DNA of 64,000 nucleotides from Streptomyces sp. NBC_01275 (GTDB lineage: Bacteria > Actinomycetota > Actinomycetes > Streptomycetales > Streptomycetaceae). The notes below the pieces were generated by a model. The model saw only the letters and a program-made list of their open reading frames with translations. It searched no databases and was not told the origin of the DNA. Shown piece after piece: positions 8,054-18,625 of the stretch. The translations under genes and the position numbers were made by a program. Each line of letters starts with the position of its first letter. The stretch's first letter is position 1. The stretch covers positions 62,001-126,000 of the forward strand of contig NZ_JAPEOZ010000001.1 of the NCBI RefSeq assembly GCF_026340655.1, given 5' to 3'.

Positions 8054-9952
8054 ATGGTTCTCATGGCAGTTCCGATCAGGACCGCGGTCGCCGCGCTCTG
8101 CGCCGGGCTGGTGGCCGCGCTCTGCACGACCGCGCCCGCACGGGCCGAGCAGCACCAGCAGGCCTGGGCCGTCTCCGCGGCCGCACACGCACCCCGCGCA
8201 CGGATATCCCTGGACGACGCCACCGGCACGCTGAGCCTGTCGGTGTCCCGCGGCGGCCGTACGGTCCTCGAGCCGTCGCCCGTCGGCATCGTCACCGAAC
8301 AGGCCGACCTCTCCCAGGGGTTGCGCTTCCTGCACCGCAAGGACCGCCGGGTCGAGGAGCGTTACCGGACCAGGTCCGGCAAGCGGCTGGAGCGCCGGGC
8401 CCGGATGAACGAGACCCGGCTGTCGTTCGCCACCGCCGCCGGCGCCCGGCTCGACCTCGTCGTCCGCGCCTCCGCCGACGGCGTCGCCTACCGCTACGTC
8501 CTGCCCGCCGACCACGGCGACGTGCTCGGCGAGACCTCCGCCTTCAACCTGCCGCCGGACGCCACCGCGTGGCTCAGCACCTACCGGGTGGACAACGAGG
8601 GCCAGTTCGCCCGGTACACCGCCGCGAGCGCCCCCACCAACGCCTACTCCGACCAGGCGCTCTTCGCCACCCCCGGCGGCTACGCCCTGCTCGCCGAGTC
8701 CGACCTCACCGGCTCCTACTCCGGCGCCCGACTCGCCCACACCCAGGGCGCCGGCGCCTACCGGATCCAGCTCGCCGACGACCGGGTCCGCGCCGTCGGC
8801 CCCCTGGCCACCCCCTGGCGGGCCCTGGTGACCGGCGACCTCGCCACCGTCACCCGCTCCACCTTCACCGACGACCTCGCCCCCGCCTCCCAGGTCGCCG
8901 ACCCCTCCTGGATCCGCCCCGGCACCGTGCTGTGGACCTGGCTCGCGGGCGGACGCGCGGCCGGGCAGAGCCTGGCGGCACAGAAGGCGTACGTCGACTA
9001 CGCCGCCGAGCGACACTGGCCCTATGAGGCCGTCGACGCGGGCTGGTACTTCAAGACCGACGCGTGGGACACCACCGACCCGGACTGGCGGACGAACAGC
9101 TGGCTGCCCGAACTCGTCGCGTACGCGCGCGCCAAGGGCGTCGGGATCATCGTCTGGATCCACCAGCGCGACCTCGACACGCCCGAGGAACGCGAGCGGT
9201 GGCTGCCCACCCTGGAGCGGTGGGGCGTCAAGGGCGTCAAGATCGACTTCATGAACTCCGAGGCGCAGTCCATGCTCCAGTGGTACGACGCCGTCCTCCC
9301 GGAGACCGCCGCCCACCACCTCATGGTCGACTTCCACGGCTCCACGATCCCCAAGGGCGTCCAGCGGACCTGGCCGCAGGTGATGACCCTGGAGGGCGTC
9401 GGCGGCGAGGAGAAACGGACCAACACCGCCGCCCACCTCACCACCCTGCCCTTCACCCGCAATGTCATCGGCTCCATGGACTTCACCCCCGGCGGCTTCC
9501 AGAGGGTGGGCCAGCGTCCCGACTCCGACGCTGCGGAGGTCGGCCTCACCGTCGCCTACGAGTCGGGCCTGCAGATGTTCGCGGGCACCCCCGAGTCGTA
9601 CGACGTCCGGCCGCTCGCCCGCGCCTTCCTCGACCAGGTCCCCGCGGCCTGGGACGACACCCGGCTGCTCGCCGGACAGCCCGGGCAGGAGGCGGTGCTC
9701 GCCCGCCGCAGCGGCGACCGCTGGTTCCTGGGCGGGGTGTACGCCGGCGCGGCGCGTACCGCACGGGTTCCGCTGTCCCTCGCTCCCGGACGCTGGCTGG
9801 TGGAGACCGTCCGGGACGGCGCCGACGGCCTGGTCCAGGACCGGCGGATCCTGCGCGGCGGCGACGCACTCACCGTCGACGTCGTCGCCGACGGCGGCTT
9901 CGCCGCCCTCGCCTGCCCCTGGCGACCGGGCGTCACGACCTGCTACCGCTGA
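8054..9952 (+). CDS. Secreted glycoside hydrolase family 97 enzyme (alpha-galactosidase/alpha-glucosidase type)
   Basis: 632 residues with a Sec signal ending in APARAEQ. The GH97 N-terminal domain ([16 protein letters not shown]-like region replaced by [12 protein letters not shown]) is followed by a TIM barrel with [28 protein letters not shown], and [13 protein letters not shown]. The Asp of KIDFM matches the nucleophile position of retaining GH97 members such as bacterial alpha-galactosidases; a C-terminal beta domain follows. GGGAGGG sits five bases before the ATG. It is likely cotranscribed with the GH95-like gene and should act outside the cell on terminal alpha-linked sugars. Confidence 0.85.
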   Translation: MVLMAVPIRTAVAALCAGLVAALCTTAPARAEQHQQAWAVSAAAHAPRARISLDDATGTLSLSVSRGGRTVLEPSPVGIVTEQADLSQGLRFLHRKDRRVEERYRTRSGKRLERRARMNETRLSFATAAGARLDLVVRASADGVAYRYVLPADHGDVLGETSAFNLPPDATAWLSTYRVDNEGQFARYTAASAPTNAYSDQALFATPGGYALLAESDLTGSYSGARLAHTQGAGAYRIQLADDRVRAVGPLATPWRALVTGDLATVTRSTFTDDLAPASQVADPSWIRPGTVLWTWLAGGRAAGQSLAAQKAYVDYAAERHWPYEAVDAGWYFKTDAWDTTDPDWRTNSWLPELVAYARAKGVGIIVWIHQRDLDTPEERERWLPTLERWGVKGVKIDFMNSEAQSMLQWYDAVLPETAAHHLMVDFHGSTIPKGVQRTWPQVMTLEGVGGEEKRTNTAAHLTTLPFTRNVIGSMDFTPGGFQRVGQRPDSDAAEVGLTVAYESGLQMFAGTPESYDVRPLARAFLDQVPAAWDDTRLLAGQPGQEAVLARRSGDRWFLGGVYAGAARTARVPLSLAPGRWLVETVRDGADGLVQDRRILRGGDALTVDVVADGGFAALACPWRPGVTTCYR

Positions 9953-10010
9953 CCGCGCCGAGGTCCACGAGGCACACTCGGGTCACTACCTGAGTGGAAG
10001 GGAACAGCGC

Positions 10011-11189
10011 ATGGGACAGGTCATGGGACAGCCGTTCGGCGCCTACCAGAACGAGATCTACCTCAACGGGCTGGGCGGCGTCGTGCCGCGGTACCCGATG
10101 GGCTTCGCGGAGCTGGAGGAGCGGGCGCAGTCGGCGCTGCCTGTCTCGGTGTGGTCGTATGTCGCGGGCGGGGCGGGCGACGAGCGGACCCAGCGGGCGA
10201 ACGTGGCCGCGTTCGACCGCTGGGGGCTCGTGCCCCGGATGTTCGTCGGCGCGGCCGAGCGCGACCTGTCCGTCGACCTGTTCGGGATGCGGCTGTCCTC
10301 GCCGGTGTTCATGGCGCCGGTCGGCGTCATCGGGCTGTGCGCCCAGGACGGGCACGGCGACCTGGCGACCGCGCGGGCCGCCGCGCGCACCGGTGTGCCG
10401 ATGGTCGCCTCCACGCTCTCCGTCGACCCGCTGGAGCAGGTCGCCGCCGAGTTCGGGGACACCCCGGGCCTCTTCCAGCTCTACACCCCCACCGACCGGG
10501 AGCTCGCCGCGAGCCTCGTCCACCGCGCCGGACAAGCCGGTTACCGGGGCGTCGTGGTCACCCTGGACACCTGGGTCACCGGCTGGCGTCCCCGCGACCT
10601 GGCCACCGCCAACTTCCCCCAGCTGCGCGGCCACTGCCTGGCCAACTACACCGCCGACCCCGTCTTCCGCGCCCTCCTCCCCCGCACACCGGAGGAGGAC
10701 CCGCAGGCCGCGGTCCTCCTGTGGACCCAGCTCTTCGGCAACCCCCTCACCTGGGACGACCTGCCCTGGCTGCGCTCCCTCACCGACCTGCCCCTGATCG
10801 TCAAGGGCCTCTGCCATCCCGAGGACGTGCGCCGGGCCAAGGACGCGGGCGTGGACGGCGTCTACTGCTCCAACCACGGCGGCAGGCAGGCCAACGGCGG
10901 GCTTCCCGCCCTCGACGCCCTGCCCGACGTCGTCGAGGCCGCCGACGGTCTGCCGGTCCTGTTCGACTCCGGCGTCCGCACCGGCGCCGACGTCGTCAAG
11001 GCCCTCGCCCTGGGCGCCACCGCCGTCGGCGTCGGCCGCCCCTACGCCTACGGCCTCGCCCTCGGCGGAACCGACGGCATCGTCCACGTCCTGCGCTCGC
11101 TCCTCGCCGAAGCCGACCTGATCATGGCCGTCGACGGCTATCCCGCTCTCTCCGACCTCACCCCGGAGGCCCTCCGACGCGTCGTATGA
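10011..11189 (+). CDS. FMN-dependent alpha-hydroxy-acid oxidase / lactate 2-monooxygenase-like protein
   Basis: 392 residues covering a full alpha-hydroxy-acid oxidase barrel: [10 protein letters not shown] and [10 protein letters not shown] line the FMN site, [11 protein letters not shown] carries the catalytic His and substrate-binding Arg, and [16 protein letters not shown] plus [14 protein letters not shown] bind the FMN phosphate. The length and the N-terminal [10 protein letters not shown] segment resemble lactate 2-monooxygenases. The ATG at 10011 is preceded by GGAAGGGAA. It oxidises 2-hydroxy acids such as L-lactate. This would fit the end of a fuconate route that releases L-lactate and pyruvate, which is an inference from the neighbours. 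Confidence 0.85.
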   Translation: MGQVMGQPFGAYQNEIYLNGLGGVVPRYPMGFAELEERAQSALPVSVWSYVAGGAGDERTQRANVAAFDRWGLVPRMFVGAAERDLSVDLFGMRLSSPVFMAPVGVIGLCAQDGHGDLATARAAARTGVPMVASTLSVDPLEQVAAEFGDTPGLFQLYTPTDRELAASLVHRAGQAGYRGVVVTLDTWVTGWRPRDLATANFPQLRGHCLANYTADPVFRALLPRTPEEDPQAAVLLWTQLFGNPLTWDDLPWLRSLTDLPLIVKGLCHPEDVRRAKDAGVDGVYCSNHGGRQANGGLPALDALPDVVEAADGLPVLFDSGVRTGADVVKALALGATAVGVGRPYAYGLALGGTDGIVHVLRSLLAEADLIMAVDGYPALSDLTPEALRRVV

Positions 11190-11234
11190 CGACGCCCCTC
11201 AGCCGAGGGCACTCCTCGGCCGCCGGCACACCCT

Positions 11235-12284
11235 TCAGGGGCGGATCTGCAACACGTCCTCGTCGTGGGGATCGACCGTCACCCGGTAGCCGGCGGCCGC
11301 CAGGGCCTCGGCGTATCGGGCCAACTCCGCGGCGGGGTCGAGTACTTGTAGCGCGCCGGGCGCGTTCGGCTCGCCGCCCCCGTCGCCTCCACCACCCTCA
11401 TCACCCTCATCACCCTCGTCTGCCTCGTCGGCCTCGCAGAAGTACACCTCGACGGGTCCGTCGGCCTCGCCCGCGTGGACGACGAACCCGTCGTCCCAGG
11501 GGTCGTGTTCCTGGCACCGGGCCAGGCGCAGCACGTCGCGTATCGCCTCGGCGGGGTCCTCGGGCGCGCCGGGGCCGGTCCGCGGTGGGCCGGGCGGGCG
11601 CAGCAGGGAGCGGCCGGCCTCCATCGCCCTGAGGATCTTCCGGCTGTCGAGGTCCCAGAAGTCGGGGTCCAGGGCGCGCAGGGCCCGGGTCGAGCGGGCT
11701 CCGACGCCCGACAGGATCCGTCCCTCCAGGTCGCAGACGTACCCTGCCCAGCCGTTGACCTGTGTCGTCGCCGGGTCCACGATCCTGAGGAAGTTTCCCG
11801 CGATGCCGAGTTCGGCGTGCAGGCGGCCGTGGAACTCGGTCAGATGCTCCTGGGTGAGCACGACCTCGGCGCGGGTGTCGCCCCTGATGACGGTGTGGCC
11901 GTGGTTGTAGACGCCGGCGACGGTCTGGGTCACGTGCAGATCGCCCTGGACCAGGACCTCGCTGCCCGCGGTGGCGAGGTTCTTCGCCCGCAGGTCGCCC
12001 CGCACCAGGAGGAACGGGCCGAAGTCCCACTCCCAGTTGGTGACCCAGTCGGTGACGGCGAGGTCGCCGTCGACGACGACGCCCACGAACATGTCCGGGT
12101 GCGTCTTCGTCAGCCCGGACCAGGAGTCGAGGTGGGAGAAGTCGAGCGGCAGGTTCTCCAGGGCGGTGTCGCCGGTGAACACGACGACTTCCGCGTCGTC
12201 GTCCTGCTTGCCGAGGTGGAACAGCGACCGGAGTGCGAAGCGTTCGTCGGCCTCGTGCAAGGGGACGGCTCTGACGTGCTGCAC
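11235..12284 (-). CDS. Uncharacterised protein with bactofilin-like repeat strands
   Basis: 349 residues. Residues 60-180 contain short repeated beta strands of the pattern VxGDLxxxxL: VVVDGDLAVTDW, LLVRGDLRAKNL, VLVQGDLHVTQT and VIRGDTRAEVV, as in bactofilin or polymer-forming beta-helices. A very acidic low-complexity run (DEADEGDEGDEGGGG) follows near residue 300. I chose the GTG at 12284 because AGAGGAG lies seven bases upstream. It is divergent from, and shares its N-terminal module with, the leucine-rich repeat protein at 12379. There is no signal peptide, so it is probably cytosolic. Function unknown. Confidence 0.75.
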   Translation of the reverse strand: MQHVRAVPLHEADERFALRSLFHLGKQDDDAEVVVFTGDTALENLPLDFSHLDSWSGLTKTHPDMFVGVVVDGDLAVTDWVTNWEWDFGPFLLVRGDLRAKNLATAGSEVLVQGDLHVTQTVAGVYNHGHTVIRGDTRAEVVLTQEHLTEFHGRLHAELGIAGNFLRIVDPATTQVNGWAGYVCDLEGRILSGVGARSTRALRALDPDFWDLDSRKILRAMEAGRSLLRPPGPPRTGPGAPEDPAEAIRDVLRLARCQEHDPWDDGFVVHAGEADGPVEVYFCEADEADEGDEGDEGGGGDGGGEPNAPGALQVLDPAAELARYAEALAAAGYRVTVDPHDEDVLQIRP

Positions 12285-12378
12285 GTGGGGGCTCCTCTCG
12301 ACTGTGCGGCGCAGCCTACGGCCACCCCCGGACCGTGGGCCGGGGCGGCTGTCAGTGGCGGCCGTTAGCATCCGGATC

Positions 12379-14829
12379 ATGAGTGCAGAGATCTCGCCGG
12401 CGGGCTACCGCGTCATCACCGTCGCCGAGGCGGAGGAGCGGTTCGGCGTCTCCGTCGACGTCAGTCATCCGTACCAGGACTTCGCCGACGAGCAGGAGAT
12501 ACGGCTCTATGAGGGCGGTCTGGGCGTCACGGGCGGTCTGGAGGCGGCGCCCGACGGCGACTGGGTGCCGTACAACACGATCGTGGACGGTGACCTGACC
12601 GTCGGCGGCGATCTGGAGTGGTGGGACTCGGCGAGCGGCAACTTCCTGCTCGTCACCGGCGATCTGCGGGCCCGCCATGTGCTGCTGTCCGGCTGTCCGG
12701 ACGTGGTCGTCCGGGGGAATCTGACGGCGTCCGGCACCGTCCAGGGCAGCTACGGCGACGACGGCGGATGCCTGACCGTCGGCGGCCGCACCCACGCCCA
12801 GAGCGTCATCAGCACCCTGTACTTCATCATGCACTTCGCCGAGCAGCCGGACGCGCTGCTCATCACCGGCTCCCACAGCGTCAACTGCCCGGTCGACTTC
12901 ACCGACGACGAACTCGACGAACTCGTCCTGCCCGAACTCCTCGACAAGGACGGCACCGCGGACGCACGCGGCATCAGCGCCGCCCTCCGTGCGGGACAGC
13001 CGGTTCTGCGCCCCGGCATCCGGCCCAGCCATCTGCTCGCGCTGGACGAACTCGACGCGCTGCTGCCGCGCGCCGAGGAGATCACCGAGCTCGACCTGTC
13101 CGACCGCAAGCTGCGCCGACTCCCCGAGCAGCTCTACGCCTTCGTCAACCTGCGGGTCCTCTCCCTCGCCGACAACAAGGCCATCGGCAGCCTGGACGAG
13201 CGCATCGGCGAACTGACCGCCCTGGAAGAGCTGAACGTCTCCGGGCTGTCGCTCACCGCCCTGCCGGAGAGCATCGGCCGACTGCGCGAGCTGCGCGTCC
13301 TGGACGTCTCCCGCAATGAACTCGAGGCGCTGCCCGAGCAGATCGGCGACCTTCCCCGGCTGGAGGTGCTGCGGGCCGCCCGGCTGAGCTGCCCGGTCCC
13401 CGACGCCGTCGCCCGGCTGAGCACCCTGCGCGAGCTGGACCTGTCGAACCTGCAACCGGGCGAGTACGACTCCCTGGTCCCGTTTCCGCGGGCGGTGCCC
13501 CGGCTGTCGGCCCTGCGCCGCCTCGACCTCTCGCATGTGTTCCTGGAGACGCTCCCCGACGACCTGCTCGCCCTGACCACCCTGGAGGAACTGGACCTGC
13601 GCGGCTCGCTCTCCGGCCTGCTGCCCCGGCTGCCCGACCTGGCCCGGCTGCCCCGGCTGCGGGTCCTGCGTCTGAACGGCAACACGCCCTGGTCCTTCCA
13701 GCCCGAGCCCGATCGCGAACTGCTCTCCGGCGTCTGGGACATCACCACGCTGGAACACCTGGAGATCGACCGCTGGGGCGAGCGCACCGCGGGCGGCGAG
13801 ATTCTGCGCACCGCCTTCACCGAGCTGCCCGAGGACGCGTTCGCCCGCATGCCCGGGCTGCGGCGGCTCGACCTGTCCTTCAACGAGCTGACCACCCTGC
13901 CCGAGTCCCTCTTCCGGCTCCGCGCACTCGAGGCGCTCGACCTGCGGTACACCGCCCTCGACAAGCCGACCGCCGACCGGGTGCGCGCCGTGTTCCCGCA
14001 CGTCCGGCCGGACCTGCGCGAGGCCGACGACTGGACGTCGTCCCTGACCCAGGCCTTCGGCGTCCTCCTGGGCCGTCCCCTGGCGGACTACGACTCCGCC
14101 GCGGGCTACGGGGTCTACTACGGAGGCAACTGGCTGGAGGAGACCGAGTTGAACCGGGATCCCGCATGGCTGGCCCCCGCCGCGCTCACCGGCCGGGAGA
14201 CGGTCACCCTGGACGACCTCATGCTGCTCGACGCGGTGGGCTTCCCGGCGTTGCGGTTCGACGCGAGCCGGTCGCTGTTCGAGGTCGACGCGACGGAGCT
14301 TCCCCCCGCCTTCGCCGAGGACCTGGCCGCGGCGAGTCTCCCCTCCTTCGTGCCTCACATCGTCCGGGGCGACGCGCTCGCCCGGCTGCTGGAGCGGCAC
14401 GACCTCGGTCCCAGCGCCTCGCAGCTGCCGGAGGAGAGCTGGTCCGTCTGGCAGGCGCGGATAGCCTCCGACGGCACGCTCCTCGACGCCCTGAGGGTCG
14501 CGACGGGCATCGGCCGGGGCCCGGACAGCCTCGTCCCCTACACCAAGCCGTACGTCTGGGAGACGGGCACCGAGGCGGACGCGGACGCGGCGATCGCAGG
14601 CGTGCACGACACCCGACTCCGCGCCCACCTGCGCACGTTCGCCGAACCCGGCTCCGACACCCTCGACCACCAGGCCCGCCAGACGAAGAACGGGGACTGG
14701 AGCGGCTGGCAGGGCGAGGAATGGGAGAAGGTCGGCTCCCTGGTGACCCAGTGGCTCGGAGCCGTCGACCAGTACACGATCTCGGTCGTCCGCCTCGACG
14801 CCCCGTCCGGGGACGGCCCCGGAGCCTGA
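12379..14829 (+). CDS. Large protein: bactofilin-like N-terminal repeats plus leucine-rich repeats
   Basis: 816 residues. Residues 60-150 repeat the VDGDLTVGGDL / VTGDLRARHVL / VVRGNLTASGT pattern also seen in the divergent neighbour. From about residue 235 to 560 there are roughly a dozen leucine-rich repeats of the LxxLxxLDLSxNxLxxLPExI type, for example ITELDLSDRKLRRLPEQL and LRVLDVSRNELEALPEQI. The last 250 residues form a separate uncharacterised domain containing YGVYYGGNWLEE and QTKNGDWSGWQGEEWEK. No signal or membrane segment is seen. Intracellular bacterial LRR proteins are usually interaction scaffolds; no enzyme domain is recognised. Confidence 0.85.
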   Translation: MSAEISPAGYRVITVAEAEERFGVSVDVSHPYQDFADEQEIRLYEGGLGVTGGLEAAPDGDWVPYNTIVDGDLTVGGDLEWWDSASGNFLLVTGDLRARHVLLSGCPDVVVRGNLTASGTVQGSYGDDGGCLTVGGRTHAQSVISTLYFIMHFAEQPDALLITGSHSVNCPVDFTDDELDELVLPELLDKDGTADARGISAALRAGQPVLRPGIRPSHLLALDELDALLPRAEEITELDLSDRKLRRLPEQLYAFVNLRVLSLADNKAIGSLDERIGELTALEELNVSGLSLTALPESIGRLRELRVLDVSRNELEALPEQIGDLPRLEVLRAARLSCPVPDAVARLSTLRELDLSNLQPGEYDSLVPFPRAVPRLSALRRLDLSHVFLETLPDDLLALTTLEELDLRGSLSGLLPRLPDLARLPRLRVLRLNGNTPWSFQPEPDRELLSGVWDITTLEHLEIDRWGERTAGGEILRTAFTELPEDAFARMPGLRRLDLSFNELTTLPESLFRLRALEALDLRYTALDKPTADRVRAVFPHVRPDLREADDWTSSLTQAFGVLLGRPLADYDSAAGYGVYYGGNWLEETELNRDPAWLAPAALTGRETVTLDDLMLLDAVGFPALRFDASRSLFEVDATELPPAFAEDLAAASLPSFVPHIVRGDALARLLERHDLGPSASQLPEESWSVWQARIASDGTLLDALRVATGIGRGPDSLVPYTKPYVWETGTEADADAAIAGVHDTRLRAHLRTFAEPGSDTLDHQARQTKNGDWSGWQGEEWEKVGSLVTQWLGAVDQYTISVVRLDAPSGDGPGA

Positions 14830-14903
14830 CCGCCCGCCTCCGTGGCCACTGGACGTCGTACGACGATGAGGTGTGCGGAGGTCGTAAGACCCCCGTCACC
14901 CCG

Positions 14904-17900
14904 TCACCCCGTCGGCCGGGGCGGCGGCAGGTCCGTCTCCGTGCGGCCCAGCACGAGCTGGTCGAACAGCGCGCCGCCGCCGACCGTGCGCAGGCCCAGG
15001 CCTCGCAGCGGCGGCGGGTTGCCGTGGGTGAGGGTCCACAGGTCGAGCCGGACGAGTGACCACTGGCCCGGCAGCGTGCTCTCCCGGTGCTCGGCGGCCG
15101 TCGATTCCGGCGGCCAGGAGACCTCGCCGGCGGACACCGCGATCGCCGATCCGTTCCAGGGGTGGCCGATCTGCAGGGACATGCCCGTGCAGCCTTCGAG
15201 GGCCTTCCAGGCGAACTGCAGCCACCGGTACTCCCCCGGCGCGGCCGGGTTCTCCACCACCTTGAAGTCCCAGTCCGGCACGGCGTGTCCGAAGGGTGGG
15301 AGGTACTCGGGGAAGGAGTCGCCGGCGAAGGCCATCTCCACGCACACCGCGCCCGAGTAGGCCCCGCCGCGCCGGTACCCGAAGGGCTTGGAGCCGCGGA
15401 ACATCGAGCGCAGGGCGTCCTCGTCCTCGTCGAAGAGCACCGCGAGCCCGTTGTCCGCCCGCACGTCCGGGTGCGAGTTGCCCAGGTTCCGGCCGTGGAG
15501 GACCAGTTCGCCGAGCCGGATGTTCCCCGACGGCCAGCCGTCGCCGCCCGTGGTGGCGAACCGGAACCGGCGCGCCTCGACCGCGGGGAACCGGTGGGTG
15601 TGCACGGCCTCGTCCGACAGCAGCAGCGGACCGTCGCGCCAGGTCCGGGCCGTGGGGTCCCAGGACTGGAGCCGTACGTCCCGCAGCCAGGACTCCGGAT
15701 GCGCCGGGTCCTCGGCGAACGTCACGCCGTCCACCGACAGCCAGCTGCGGAAGGCGTCGAGGTGGACGTACAGCCCGTTCTGCCAGCCGCTGTCGATCGC
15801 GCCGATCTGGGGCCACTCCAGCCAGGGACCGTCCGGTGCGGTCCCGTCGCCGTCGTACAGCAGCGGATACGGGGGGCGTACGCCCGGTCCAGGCGGGTGA
15901 TCCGGCCCATCCAGGTGGCCACCAGCAGGTCCCCGCCGAGCAGCAACTTCGGGGCCGGGAGTGCGCCCATGTCCCGTTCGAGGAGGATCTCGCCCGTGGA
16001 CGACAGGACGGTGAGGGCGCCCAGTTCGCTGCCGACGGCGATACGCGGGGCGAAGCCGGCGGAGTCGACGCACGGGCGGCGCAGGGCGTCGTCGCCGGTG
16101 TACGTCCACAGCAGACCGCCGGCCGCGTCGAAGGCGCGCAGCTGTCGCCCCTGGGTGACGACGATCAGCCGGCCGTCGGCGGAGACGGCGAGTTCCTCGG
16201 CGCGGGTGGCGAGGGTGTTGACCAGCCGCCCGCCACGGATCACGAAGACCCGGCCGGCGAGGGTGTCCGACCAGAGGACCACCGTGTCGTGGTCGTCGGC
16301 GGCGACCCCGCCGAGCAGGCTCCCGCTGTCGGCGACGGTGATCTCCCAGCGCACCGCGCCCCGGTCGGCGAAGTACGCCGTCACGCGCCGCCCGCCGAAC
16401 TCCACGAGGGTCTGGGCGTCGGGGCTCAGCAGGCGTGCGGGCTCCCTGCGGCCGTCGGTCCAGCGGTCCCGGGACCAGCGCACGGTGCCGTCCCTGTTCC
16501 ACACGACCAGGCCGAGGTCTCCGCAGGCGGCCGCTCAGGTGCGGTCGCGGGCCACGGCGAAGGAGTCGATCGCGGTGTCCTTGCTCCAGTCCGCCGAGGC
16601 CCAGTCGGTGGCGCGCTTGGGCAGCCCGTAGGCGGCGAAGCGGCGCTCGGGCCGGCCGTGCTGGTCCAGGAGGTAGAGGTGGTGGCCCTCGGCAGTGGAG
16701 ACGTCGTAGCCCTGTGCGGTGAATCCGTCGGGCCGCCAGGCGGGGGCGAAGGCGAAGAAATGGCCGAGCCTGGTGCGCCAGCCGGTCGCGCCGGTGGCCA
16801 GGTCGACGCCGTAGAGGTTGTGGTCCCAGCCGAGGACGTTGAGGACGGCCGTGTCGCCCCGCTCGGAGACGGCGAGGTCGCGTACGCGCGGGCCGAACAG
16901 GCTCTCCAGCGGCGGCTGGGAAGGCTGCGGGAGCGGCAGGTCGGCGGCGGGGCCGATGGCGTAGAGCCGGGCGGGGGCGGTGCGCAGGTCCGCGGTGATC
17001 CGTCCGTCCACGGTCGGCACGGGGTTGTCGGCGAACAGGTCAGCGGCCGCCACCAGGTCCGCAGCCGAGGGGCGCTCGGCCGACGGCCCGCCTCGTGGGC
17101 GATGGTCAGCGGCACAGGCGCTCCCGCCGTCCAGACCTCCGAAGGGGCCTCGACGGTCAGAAGCTCGATGTCGGCGGACACGGCACGCTCGAAGGCCAGG
17201 GTGGTCTTGTCGAACTGCCGGTAGACCTCGAACAGCGTCCGCGGATCCTTGCGGCGCACCAGGATCCGGTCGCCCAGGACGCGCAGGTCGGTGATCTCGG
17301 CGGCGGCGCCTCCCGGGGCGAAGCCCAGGAGACCGATCGGGCGCTGTCCGCCGAGGTCGTAGACGGCGACCGAGTCGGCGCCGGCGACGTGGACGTACAG
17401 TCGTCCGCTGTCGGTGACGTCGAAGGAGCTCGCGTACGGTCCGGTCGGGACCGTTCCTCCCAGGCTCCAGCGGACCGCGCCGTCGAAGGAGCAGACGCGG
17501 ATGCCGCCCTTGGTCCAGGCGGTGACGAGGAGTCGCAGGGGCTCGCAGACCCGCAGGCTCACCAGATTGCCCTTGACCGCCAGATCGGTCAGGGCGAGCG
17601 AGTGGACGGCCAGCCGCGCCCCGGAGGGGCTGATGCGCACCACCCTGGAACGGAACTGGTCGACGGCGTAGAAGTCGCCGGACGCGCCGGCGGTCACATC
17701 GGAGGGCGCGTACCAGGTGGTGTCGTCGTCGGCCAGGAAGTCGCCGACCTGAGCCAGGGGTGCGAACTCCTTGTCCCACAGGGCGACCCGGCGGGAGAAA
17801 TGCGCTTCTGCGGTGGCGACGACTCCGCAGGCGTTGGCGGCGATCGAGACGACCGGATAGCCGACGGTGCCCGAGCGCATGTCCGCGCCTTCCGGGGTCA

Positions 17901-18045
17901 GTCGGATCGCCTGCCCACTGGGGCCGCCGCTGGACAGATAGACGAGCCCGTCGCGACCGACGCCCATTCTCGCGGTGGCCCGGGCCTGCGAAAAGCCGAT
18001 GTGCCTTCGACAGGATGCCAGTCTCCGGCGATGTCCCGCCAGATA
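14904..18045 (-). pseudogene. Large beta-propeller protein gene, broken by two frameshifts and an in-frame stop
   Basis: About 1,040 codons of one gene are spread over three frames. Frame 1 (about 18045 to 17100) reads HIGFSQARATARMGVGRDG and runs through propeller blades to PLTIAHEAG. Frame 2 continues with ERPSAADLVAAADLFADNP to AVARDRT, is stopped by TGA at 16537-16535 (a TGG codon would restore AAACGDLGLVVWNRDG), and resumes to RITRLDRAYAP. A one-base loss in the six-base G run at 15871-15876 then shifts to frame 3, which gives PPYPLLYDGDGTAPDG to the natural-looking end ETDLPPPRPTG. No start codon exists upstream of the conserved N-terminal part, so the 5' end is also lost. The repeats resemble NHL/PQQ-like propellers. 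The original function is unknown. Confidence 0.75.
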
Positions 18046-18107
18046 GGGAATTACTCAAACATGTGCCGTGAAATTAATTCATATGATGATTTCAGCCTCG
18101 GGTGTCG

Positions 18108-18379
18108 TCAGGAGACCCGGAACCGCAGTCGGCAGACGACCGCGTCGGTGTCCCGGCGGACGGCGTGGGCGACCAGCGCGCCCCGCTGGTTGTGCAGCAG
18201 CCGCTGCCAGAGCCGTTCCGGCTCGACCTCGGGGATGAGCACGGTCACACCGACGCCATGGCTTCCAGGGACAGCGCGGCGAGCCCGGTGACCGCGGTCA
18301 GCCGATGGCGTTCGCCGGTGTCCGGCGGCTCCTCGTCGGCCGGGGTCGCACCCCCGGGTTCGACGGTCTGGACAGACAT
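18108..18379 (-). pseudogene. APC-family amino acid permease with its whole centre deleted
   Basis: An ATG at 18379, preceded by GAAGGAG, starts MSVQTVEPGGATPADEEPP and reaches LTAVTGLAALSLEAMASV. That is the N terminus of Streptomyces APC permeases up to the start of TM1. The frame then hits TGA at 18245. Another frame reads directly on as GVTVLIPEVEPERLWQRLL to the stop at 18108, which is the extreme C terminus of the same permease type. About 600 residues between the two ends are gone and the junction at about 18250 is out of frame. It is not functional. Confidence 0.75.
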
Positions 18380-18625
18380 GGAATCCGTGCTCCTTCACGC
18401 AAGGGCCCGCGCACGCGGGGAGGCGGTACGCGGGTAGGCCCAGGTTGGGTCCCGCGCGCACCGCTTTCGACCCCTCCTTGCGCGTTCTTCGCGCCCGAGC
18501 CCCGGAGCTGGACGCGCTCTTGACGCCTGCGCGACCCGTACGGCCCCTACGGCCTCTGCTCATTCACGCGCTGTCCGGACGGCGGGAGAGGCCCGGCGGG
18601 AGAGCCCCCGCGGGTCTCCGGCGCC

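Noticed and set aside
12352..14670. 772-codon minus-strand frame opposite the LRR gene
   Set aside because: Its repeats (QLVEGQVE, LRQG) are mirror images of the leucine-rich repeats.
15087..18291. Long plus-strand frames opposite the propeller pseudogene
   Set aside because: They remain open only because of base composition. The minus-strand pieces join into continuous beta-propeller blades.
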